Source: an uncultured Porphyromonadaceae bacterium | Lineage (GTDB): Bacteria; Bacteroidota; Bacteroidia; Bacteroidales; Muribaculaceae | Direction: 5' to 3' | NCBI GenBank assembly: GCA_947178685.1 | Contig: CAMWZE010000112.1 | Span: forward strand, 1-5,909 | DNA length: 5,909 nt | Part shown: positions 1 to 5,909 of the stretch, one piece after another | Position numbering within the stretch: the stretch's first letter is position 1 | Layout of the letters: each line of letters begins with the position of its first letter | Made by a program: the position numbers and the translations under genes | Notes under the pieces: model-generated | What the model was told of the DNA's origin: nothing | What the model saw: only the letters and a program-made list of their open reading frames with translations | Databases searched by the model: none

Positions 1-1175
1 TTCTTATTATAGTTCACAAGAGCGTCGCTCACTTCTGAACTTGCATTCAGCACAGCGTATTCAAAAGTGTTGAAAGCCTGTTTCTGCTGAGCCTTGGCAG
101 CTTCGAGCGAAGCAATATTCTGTCCGCGTGAGAATATCGGAGCTGTCAGAGAGCCGGCGAGATTCACAAACCATTCACCAGGATTCTTTATCATGCTTCC
201 GAGCAGATTAGTGAAACCACCCTGTGCGGAGATCACGAGGCCCGGATAGAAAGCGGCACGAGCACTGTTGGTGGAGTAGTAAGCCGCAGCCAATGAACGT
301 TCAGCAGCTCTGACATCCGGACGAACTGCAAGATAGCTCATAGGTATTCCGTCAACGAGCTGACGAGGAATTGTGAAATCGCAATCGCCGGTCACCTCCC
401 ACTTCTGGGGATAGGTGTTAAGCAGAAGCGACATCGTGTTGTTTAGCTGATTGATGGAAGCCTCAAGAGTAGGTATGGAGCTCAGGATGTTGTAGTAGTT
501 GGCTCTACTTTGAACCACTGCAGCCTCATTGGTGCGTCCTGCATTCTTTAGAAGTTCCATAGATTCAACCTGTTCTTTCCAGATCTCAGAGGTGCGTTTT
601 GTGAGGTCAAGCTGCTGATTGAGCATCACCAGGCTATAATACACATTGGCGACACCGCAGATAATCTGTGAACGGGTAGCCTGCTCATATTCCTGGCTCA
701 TCTCATAGCTCATCTGAGCACCACGCTTTCTATTAAGGATCTTTCCGAATACATCTACCTCCCATTGCACGGAGAGAGGAAGATTGTAGCTCCAAGACAT
801 AGAGCTCATGGGGAGTTGGTTACCACCCATGCTTGATCCGGAACCATTAGGCGCGAAAGCCACGGAGGGGAAATAGCTGAGTTTCGCACCCTTCAACTGT
901 GCATGAGCTATATCCACGTTCAGCTTGGCATTCTTGAGATCCTTGTTGTTGGCAAGGGCGAGGCGAATCAGCGACTGCAGCTTCGGATCCTTGAAAATAT
1001 CCTCCCAACCGAGGTAGGGGAGAGTATTGGGATCAGCCTGAGCGTCCATAGCCTTTTGGAAATCGGTGGCTATCGCACTCTGCTGAGCGGGGAATTCATA
1101 TTTTTTATAGATGTTGCAGCTCGACAAGGCGATTGCCATAAGTGTGCCCGCTGCGTATATTTTTATATATTTCAT
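1..1175 (-). CDS. Outer-membrane efflux channel lipoprotein, OprM/NodT (TolC-like) family, partial (3' end beyond window)
   Basis: This is the outer-membrane exit duct of an RND pump: a trimeric beta-barrel with a long periplasmic alpha-helical tunnel that docks on the adaptor. I translated it by hand from the ATG at 1175; the frame stays open for 391 codons to the window edge. Family members are usually about 450-480 residues, so roughly 60-90 C-terminal residues are missing. Residues 1-20 are a lipoprotein signal peptide (K2 and K5, a hydrophobic core, then LSSC with Cys20 as the lipidated residue). Family landmarks are WEVDVFGK at 138-145, the motif LAVRPDVRAAERSLAAA at 282-298, ARAAFYP at 305-311 and APIFSRG at 345-351. 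The helical stretches around 60-100, 150-255 and 355-391 fit the two OEP repeats. It is the last gene seen in the operon, 81 bp after the permease. The start is chosen because it gives a complete signal peptide; Met13 would remove the basic N-terminus. The family call is firm; the substrate is unknown. Confidence 0.93.
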   Translation of the reverse strand, partial: MKYIKIYAAGTLMAIALSSCNIYKKYEFPAQQSAIATDFQKAMDAQADPNTLPYLGWEDIFKDPKLQSLIRLALANNKDLKNAKLNVDIAHAQLKGAKLSYFPSVAFAPNGSGSSMGGNQLPMSSMSWSYNLPLSVQWEVDVFGKILNRKRGAQMSYEMSQEYEQATRSQIICGVANVYYSLVMLNQQLDLTKRTSEIWKEQVESMELLKNAGRTNEAAVVQSRANYYNILSSIPTLEASINQLNNTMSLLLNTYPQKWEVTGDCDFTIPRQLVDGIPMSYLAVRPDVRAAERSLAAAYYSTNSARAAFYPGLVISAQGGFTNLLGSMIKNPGEWFVNLAGSLTAPIFSRGQNIASLEAAKAQQKQAFNTFEYAVLNASSEVSDALVNYNK

Positions 1176-1206
1176 GAATCTTCTGTTTGCTATTTGGGAA
1201 GAAGTC

Positions 1207-1248
1207 TATACATTTTACGGGATGTTGTTCAGTCCCGTAAAATGTATA
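1207..1248 (-). repeat. Perfect 16-bp inverted repeat between permease and channel genes (intercistronic hairpin)
   Basis: The arms at 1207-1222 and 1233-1248 are exact reverse complements (TATACATTTTACGGGA and its complement) around a 10-nt loop. In the operon transcript this would form a 16-bp stem that begins 8 nt after the permease stop codon and ends 31 nt before the channel start. The stem is A/U-rich at its base and has a GGGA/UCCC tip. The sequence after the stem on the transcribed strand (GACTTCTTCCC) has no run of U, so it is not a standard intrinsic terminator. A role as partial terminator, 3'-end stabiliser of the upstream message, or protein-binding palindrome is inference. Confidence 0.85.
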
Positions 1249-1256
1249 AACAGCAT

Positions 1257-4200
1257 TTAGTCATGAGTGGGAACATACTGGTCGAGCTCTGAAGAGATGC
1301 CGGAGTTGTCGGTATCCTTCCATTTCGGGGGAGAGAGTTTCTCCTGAAGCATCTGGAAGGCTACGAAGAGAGCCGGGACAATAAGAAGCTGGAAGACCAT
1401 ACCGATCAACATACCGCCGATGGCTCCGGAACCGAGAGCCTGGTTACCGTTGCGACCTGCACCGTGAGCAAACATCATAGGAAGAAGACCGATGATCATT
1501 GCGAACGATGTCATAAGAATAGGACGGAGACGGGCACGGGCACCGTGGATAGCTGACTTCATGATTGACATACCGGTCTTGCGACGGTCGAGACAGAACT
1601 CAACGATAAGGATAGCGTTCTTAGCCAAAAGACCGATAAGCATGATGAGTGCGATCTGTAGATAGATGTTGTTGGCAATATCCATCATTCGGGCAAAGAT
1701 GAACGTACCCATAAGACCGAACGGCACTGAGAGAATAACTGACCATGGGAGAATGTAGCTCTCATACTGAGCCGAGAGGATGAGGTAGACGAACAGAAGC
1801 ACAAGGCCGAAGAGATATGCTGTAGAACCGCTTGAACCGGATGCCTCCTCACGGGTCATACCTGAGAACTCATAGCTGTAGCCGGTGGGGAGAGTGGCCT
1901 TGGCAACATTTGCGATCGACTCGATAGCCATACCTGAAGATACGCCCGGAGCCGGGTTACCGGTGATTGAGATGGCCGTAAACATGTTGAAGCGGTTGAT
2001 AAGGTCAGGACCGTAAACGCGAGTCAGCTTCACGAAGTTGTCGATAGGAGCCATCTCCACGCCGTTGCGGATCTTGATCTGCTTGAGGGTCTCGGGAGAG
2101 ACACGGGCCTCTGGAGAAGCCTGCATCATGACACGGTAGAGCTTACCGTAGCTGTTGAAGTTAGATATGTACATACCGCCATAGTAACCCTGAAGAGCCT
2201 GAAGTACGGCATTCTGAGTGAGACCAGCCTGCTTGATCTTTGCCACATCGAGTTCCACCATATACTGGGGGAATGTGGGGTTGAAAGTAGAGTAGGCCAT
2301 CTGGATGTTGGGATCAGCATTAAGGGCAGCTATGAAGCCCTGATAAACCTGGAAGAACTTGTTGAGGTCGCCGCCGGTCTTATCCTGGAGCTTGATCTCG
2401 AAACCGTTGGTGGCTGAGTAACCGGAGATCATAGGGGGCTGGAAGAACATTATGTTCGCATCCTTGATAGCACCGGTAATCATGAACAGCCGGCCTATGA
2501 TGGCACTTGCACTCTCCGTGTTGGCATCACGGTCGTCCCAATTCTTGAGCTTGATGATGAAAGAGCCGTAGGTGTTACCCTGACCGCCGATGAAGCTGAA
2601 GCCGGTGATTGCGGTACGGCTCTGAACAGCCGGAATTGAGCCGATAATGCTGTCTACTTTGTTCATCACTGCCTGAGTGCGCTCCTGAGAGGTAGCAGGC
2701 GGCAATGTTACGACACCCATGATTGTGCCGGTGTCTTCAGTAGGCACGAGAGCGGTAGGAGTGATCGACATAAGCCATGTGAGAACACCGATGGCGGCGG
2801 CTACAAAGCCGAATCCGATAATCTTATGGTTAAGGAACCACTTGACCCATTTCTCGTAGACATTAAGGAACTTGTCAAAATATTTATTGAATGCATCGAT
2901 AAACGCTTTCGTGAAAATTCCGAAAAGAGCGATCACAGCCACAATCACAGCCACGCAGCTCAATGCAACGTTTTCGAACGTGTACCAACCGAGCACAAGG
3001 AAGACAATTGCGGCGATCAGGAAGATAAGCGTGATGAGGGGAGGGAAAGTGAAACGCTTCTTGTAGGTCTCGGCCAGAGTGTGGGCCGCCTCACTGTAAG
3101 CCTCACCCATGCGCTCCTTGAGCGGTTTCTTCTCACCGTGGGCTTTCAGGAAGATAGCACAAAGTGCAGGAGAAAGTGTCAACGCATTGATTGCGGAGAG
3201 GAAGATAGACATGGCCATGGTGAGACCGAACTGGCGGTAGAACACACCTGATGTGCCACCAAGGAATGACACCGGGATAAACACGAGCATCATCACAAGG
3301 GTGATGGAGATAAGTGCGCCGGAGATCTCGTTCATTGCATCGATAGAGGCCTTACGTGCAGATTTATAGCCTTGGTCAAGCTTGGCATGCACAGCCTCCA
3401 CAACCACAATGGCATCATCGACCACAATCGCAATTGCCAGCACGAGGGCCGATAGCGTAAGGAGGTTGAGGGTAAACCCGAAAATGTAAAGAAGGAAGAA
3501 AGTACCGATAATAGCCACCGGAATTGCGATCATCGGGATGATTGTAGAACGGAAGTCCTGTAGGAATATGAACACCACGATAAACACTAGGATGAAGGCC
3601 TCGATAAGGGTCTTCACCACCTCATGGATAGAGGCGAAGAGGAAGTCGTTGGCCGACATCACAGTGGTCAGGATAAGTCCGGCAGGGAGATCCTTACGAA
3701 CGTCATCAAGCAATTTCTCGACATCCTCGATAACCGCAGTTGCATTAGAACCGGCAGACTGGTAGACGATTGCGGAGCTACCGATGTGGCCGTTAAGGTG
3801 GTTCTCGAAGCCATACGAAAGACGACCCAACTCAACTTTAGCTACATCTTTAAGACGAAGAATACGGCCATCGCTATCAGCGCGAAGGATGATATCCTCA
3901 AATTCGCTTGCATCAGAAAGACGACCCTTATACTTCATTACATACTGGAAGCTCTGCTCGCCCTGCTCACCGAACTGACCGGGGGCAGCCTCGATGTTCT
4001 GCTCGGCGAGAGCGGCAGTGATGTCAGAAGGCATAAGCTTATACTGAGCCATAACATCAGGCTTGAGCCAGATACGCATAGAGTAGTCGGAACCGAACGA
4101 CATCGCGTCACCCACACCCGATACACGCTTAACTTGGGGGATGACGTTGATTGCCATGTAGTTGTCGATAAACTGTGCAGTGTATTTATCCTCTTCGTCA

Positions 4201-4631
4201 TACATACCGAACACCATAAGCATTGATGTCTGACGCTTCTGGGTGATCACACCAACCTGGTTAACCTCAGAGGGGAGGAAAGATGCGGCTTTAGCCACAC
4301 GGTTCTGAACATCGACGGCCGCCATGTCGGGGTCCATGCCCTGTTTGAAGTAAACCTCGATTGTGGCGGAACCGTTGTTGGATGCGGTGGAGACCATGTA
4401 GTCCATGTTTTCCGCACCGTTGATCTGTTCCTCCAAAGGAGCGATGACAGAGTTGAGCACAGTCTCTGCATTCGCACCAGTATACGTGGTAGTCACACGA
4501 ATAGTTGGAGGTGCGATGTCAGGATATTGCTCGATAGGGAGGCTATAAAGGCCAAGGATACCGAAAATCACGATAAAAAGCGAGATTACGGTAGAGAGCA
4601 CCGGCCTGTTAATAAAATTATCAAGTTTCAT
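1257..4631 (-). CDS. RND multidrug efflux permease, HAE-1/AcrB-type inner-membrane proton/substrate antiporter
   Basis: This is the engine of the pump: a trimeric inner-membrane transporter that takes substrates from the periplasm or outer leaflet and drives them into the channel using proton influx. The 1124-residue product has the AcrB layout. TM1 is at about 11-30, a large periplasmic porter loop runs to about 335, TM2-TM6 fall within 338-496, TM7 is near 603-622, a second porter loop runs to about 932, and TM8-TM12 fall within 936-1095. The proton-relay residues are present: D405-D406 in TM4 (VVDDAIVVVE), K1004 in TM10 (LLAKNAILIVEF), and R1034 and T1041 (RLRPILMTS), matching AcrB D407/D408, K940, R971 and T978. 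Q649-E650-R651-T652 lies in the conserved stretch after TM7. AcrB and relatives are about 1030-1070 residues. The excess sits near 522-590, where two extra hydrophobic segments (about 530-550 and 554-574) precede the usual TM7. A hydrophilic tail follows TM12. The start lies 42 bp after the adaptor stop, behind an A/T-rich leader with a short TTAATT-AATTAA palindrome (4638-4651) and no clear Shine-Dalgarno sequence. The substrate cannot be told from sequence. Confidence 0.97.
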   Translation of the reverse strand: MKLDNFINRPVLSTVISLFIVIFGILGLYSLPIEQYPDIAPPTIRVTTTYTGANAETVLNSVIAPLEEQINGAENMDYMVSTASNNGSATIEVYFKQGMDPDMAAVDVQNRVAKAASFLPSEVNQVGVITQKRQTSMLMVFGMYDEEDKYTAQFIDNYMAINVIPQVKRVSGVGDAMSFGSDYSMRIWLKPDVMAQYKLMPSDITAALAEQNIEAAPGQFGEQGEQSFQYVMKYKGRLSDASEFEDIILRADSDGRILRLKDVAKVELGRLSYGFENHLNGHIGSSAIVYQSAGSNATAVIEDVEKLLDDVRKDLPAGLILTTVMSANDFLFASIHEVVKTLIEAFILVFIVVFIFLQDFRSTIIPMIAIPVAIIGTFFLLYIFGFTLNLLTLSALVLAIAIVVDDAIVVVEAVHAKLDQGYKSARKASIDAMNEISGALISITLVMMLVFIPVSFLGGTSGVFYRQFGLTMAMSIFLSAINALTLSPALCAIFLKAHGEKKPLKERMGEAYSEAAHTLAETYKKRFTFPPLITLIFLIAAIVFLVLGWYTFENVALSCVAVIVAVIALFGIFTKAFIDAFNKYFDKFLNVYEKWVKWFLNHKIIGFGFVAAAIGVLTWLMSITPTALVPTEDTGTIMGVVTLPPATSQERTQAVMNKVDSIIGSIPAVQSRTAITGFSFIGGQGNTYGSFIIKLKNWDDRDANTESASAIIGRLFMITGAIKDANIMFFQPPMISGYSATNGFEIKLQDKTGGDLNKFFQVYQGFIAALNADPNIQMAYSTFNPTFPQYMVELDVAKIKQAGLTQNAVLQALQGYYGGMYISNFNSYGKLYRVMMQASPEARVSPETLKQIKIRNGVEMAPIDNFVKLTRVYGPDLINRFNMFTAISITGNPAPGVSSGMAIESIANVAKATLPTGYSYEFSGMTREEASGSSGSTAYLFGLVLLFVYLILSAQYESYILPWSVILSVPFGLMGTFIFARMMDIANNIYLQIALIMLIGLLAKNAILIVEFCLDRRKTGMSIMKSAIHGARARLRPILMTSFAMIIGLLPMMFAHGAGRNGNQALGSGAIGGMLIGMVFQLLIVPALFVAFQMLQEKLSPPKWKDTDNSGISSELDQYVPTHD

Positions 4632-4673
4632 TTTAAATTAATTCAAATTAACCTTTACTGGAAAACAGGTTTA

Positions 4674-5831
4674 TTACTCAGCCTGAGGCTGAGCTGCAGT
4701 GGCGGCATTGTTTTTAGGTGTAATCACCATGCCATCCTTAGCAGTGATGCCCACCCCCTCAGTCCCGATAACATCGCCCGGTTTGAGTCCGGAAGTCACG
4801 ATATAGTTCTTTCCGTCGTTCTCGGTAGCAATTGTGATAGGAGTGGAATGAATCTTGGCAGAATCGCCGAGCACATAAACGAACTTCATATCCTGAATCT
4901 CGAAAGTGGCACTCTGAGGAATCTGGATAGAGGCGACATGATTGTTAGGAATAAGAATCTGGCCGGTGTTGCCGCTTCTCAGCATGCCGTCAGGGTTGGG
5001 GAAATCAGCCTTTACCTGAGCACTGCCTGTGGAGGTGTTGATCACACCGGAGATAGACACAACCTTTCCTTTATAGGGGTATATCTCGCCATCGGCAAGA
5101 CGAAGCGACACCTCGGGGAAGGAGTCGACTGCAGCTTTAAGATTACGCTTGCCACCGTCGGTGAATTCGAGCACTTGCTTCTCGTTGAGAGAGAACACAG
5201 CCTGCATAAGGCTATTGTCGGAGAGCATAGTCAAGAGAGTGGAAGGACTAACCAGTGTACCCTCCTTATAGGGGATCTCACCTACAAAACCTGACACGGG
5301 GGCAGTGACGGTGGAGTAAGAAAGATTCTTACGAGCTGAAGTAAGACCGGCCTGAGCCTGCTGAAGCTGGGCTTTTGCAGCATTAAGTGCATCGGCAGAT
5401 GTTTGGTAAGCCGAGGCACTGATGATATTCTTATCAAGAAGAATCTTATTGTTGTTGGCGTTGGTCTGCGCAGTGTTGACATTTGCCTGCGCAACTGCCA
5501 CAGCGGCCTGAGCCTGGTCAACGGCAGCCTGAAGCTGAACCTGATCAATGGTGAAAAGCACCTGTCCCTTGTGGACAAATTCACCATCCTTCACATGCAC
5601 TTTAGTGAGAAAGCCTGAAATCTGCGGACGAATCTCAACATCATTTTTACCCTCAAGAGTAGTAGGAATCGTCGTTTCGAGAGATGCATCGGATTCACTT
5701 ACTGTCATTACGGCCAAAGCCGGTGCCATAGCACCCTGTTGTGCCTGACCATCATTACCTTTGCAGGAGGGTAACAGTGCTCCTCCTGTAGCCAGCAACA
5801 GAGCCAGCTTGCTGATTTGTCTGGTTTTCAT
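4674..5831 (-). CDS. RND efflux periplasmic adaptor (membrane fusion protein) lipoprotein, HlyD/AcrA family
   Basis: The adaptor is anchored in the inner membrane by a lipid and bridges the permease to the outer-membrane channel across the periplasm. The 385-residue length is normal for AcrA-type proteins. Residues 1-22 are a signal peptide (K2, R4, K8, then a Leu/Ala core) ending in LPSC, with Cys23 as the lipidated residue. Domains in order: the first lipoyl half at about 64-97 (IRPQISGFLTKVHVKDGEFV), an Ala/Gln-rich alpha-hairpin coiled coil at about 98-170, the second lipoyl half at about 171-205 (TVTAPVSGFVGEI), a beta-barrel at about 206-295, and a membrane-proximal domain at about 296-370. 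A short Ala/Asn/Gln-rich tail follows. The gene ends in tandem stops TAA TAA (4671-4676). It is first in the visible operon, and adaptor-permease-channel is the usual gene order. The ATG at 5831 is chosen because it supplies the complete signal peptide. The alpha-hairpin is a length typical of adaptors that dock on OprM/TolC-like channels, consistent with the downstream gene. Confidence 0.96.
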   Translation of the reverse strand: MKTRQISKLALLLATGGALLPSCKGNDGQAQQGAMAPALAVMTVSESDASLETTIPTTLEGKNDVEIRPQISGFLTKVHVKDGEFVHKGQVLFTIDQVQLQAAVDQAQAAVAVAQANVNTAQTNANNNKILLDKNIISASAYQTSADALNAAKAQLQQAQAGLTSARKNLSYSTVTAPVSGFVGEIPYKEGTLVSPSTLLTMLSDNSLMQAVFSLNEKQVLEFTDGGKRNLKAAVDSFPEVSLRLADGEIYPYKGKVVSISGVINTSTGSAQVKADFPNPDGMLRSGNTGQILIPNNHVASIQIPQSATFEIQDMKFVYVLGDSAKIHSTPITIATENDGKNYIVTSGLKPGDVIGTEGVGITAKDGMVITPKNNAATAAQPQAE

Positions 5832-5842
5832 ATAAATATATT

Positions 5843-5875
5843 AGAGTATAAAGATGTTTCGCTTTTATAAGCCAA
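5843..5875 (-). promoter_or_regulatory. Weak candidate Bacteroidota-type promoter for the efflux operon
   Basis: Reading the minus strand, a TTG at 5875-5873 is followed after 22 nt by TATACTCT at 5850-5843. This partly resembles the Bacteroides pattern of a -33 TTTG and a -7 TAnnTTTG box. It would place the start of transcription a short way upstream of the adaptor ATG. The -7 match is poor, and the AT-rich leader gives many chance matches. The true promoter could also lie beyond the right edge of the window. Confidence 0.18.
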
Positions 5876-5888
5876 GCATCACTGCTTG
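5873..5888. repeat. Short inverted repeat CAAGCA-tcac-TGCTTG upstream of the adaptor, possible operator
   Basis: Exact 6-bp arms at 5873-5878 and 5883-5888 flank a 4-nt spacer, 41 bp upstream of the adaptor start codon. The left arm overlaps the candidate -33 TTG. Pump operons are commonly controlled by dimeric TetR- or MarR-type repressors that bind palindromes in such positions, but no regulator gene is in the window. A palindrome this short can occur by chance. It could equally form a small hairpin if transcription starts upstream of it. Confidence 0.3.
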
Positions 5889-5909
5889 TTACTGAAAATC
5901 ACTCGATAC

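Noticed and set aside
1207..1248. Intercistronic inverted repeat as a canonical Rho-independent terminator
   Set aside because: Neither strand has a T-run after the stem (GACTTCTTCCC on the coding side, AACAGCATTTAG on the other), and the stem base is A/T-rich. I annotate it as a repeat or hairpin only.
1207..1248. Intercistronic inverted repeat as an invertible promoter (phase-variation switch)
   Set aside because: Bacteroidota invertible promoters have inverted repeats far enough apart to hold a promoter. Only 10 nt separate these arms, so nothing could be usefully inverted.
1176..1256. Separate promoter for the channel gene within the 81-bp gap
   Set aside because: The best match (TAGACTTC just after the hairpin) fits the TAnnTTTG box poorly and has no convincing -33 TTTG at the right distance.
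903..1292. 129-codon open frame on the plus strand spanning the channel start, the hairpin and the permease end
   Set aside because: It covers the start of the channel gene in antisense and reads straight through both arms of the inverted repeat. Its composition is unlike a real protein.
3624..4226. 200-codon open frame on the plus strand inside the permease gene
   Set aside because: It is fully antisense to the conserved first porter loop and TM2 region, with no signal peptide, domain or own promoter visible.
4638..4651. TTAATT-N2-AATTAA palindrome between the adaptor and permease genes
   Set aside because: Six-base arms made only of A and T in an A/T-rich leader are expected by chance, so it is mentioned in the permease entry and not as a feature.
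4527..5294. 255-codon open frame on the plus strand opposite the adaptor and permease start
   Set aside because: It lies antisense to two clear efflux genes, its product has no recognisable domain and looks like a low-order translation of the complementary strand. It is a shadow of the real genes' codon use.

Overview
The window carries one tripartite RND (resistance-nodulation-division) efflux operon. All of it lies on the minus strand, so transcription runs from the right edge to the left. In order of transcription: a periplasmic adaptor lipoprotein (complement 4674-5831), an inner-membrane HAE-1/AcrB-type proton antiporter (complement 1257-4631), and an outer-membrane channel lipoprotein of the OprM/NodT type. 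The last gene starts at 1175 and runs off the left edge without a stop. The three products together form a continuous pump from the inner membrane and periplasm to the outside.

The source looks like a Gram-negative of the Bacteroidota, probably the order Bacteroidales. The permease and adaptor have the wording I associate with that group (for example the permease N-terminus MKLDNFINRPVLSTV). Both the adaptor and the channel have lipoprotein signal peptides. The start codons follow A/T-rich leaders with no clear Shine-Dalgarno sequence. Base composition is moderate and looks even across all three genes, with no sign of a recent foreign insertion. A family-level placement (Muribaculaceae-like) would be a guess.

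Region by region: 5832-5909 is the AT-rich leader of the operon, with a small 6-bp inverted repeat and at best a weak Bacteroidota-style promoter match. The adaptor and permease are separated by 42 bp. The permease and channel are separated by 81 bp, and that gap holds a perfect 16-bp inverted repeat with a 10-nt loop. No regulator gene, RNA gene, mobile element or CRISPR array is visible, and there is no gene-free stretch over 300 bp.

The system is a familiar one and I do not see a new biological system here. The two points most worth a second look are the long intercistronic hairpin before the channel gene, and an insertion of about 60-75 residues in the middle of the permease that appears to add two membrane segments to the usual twelve.
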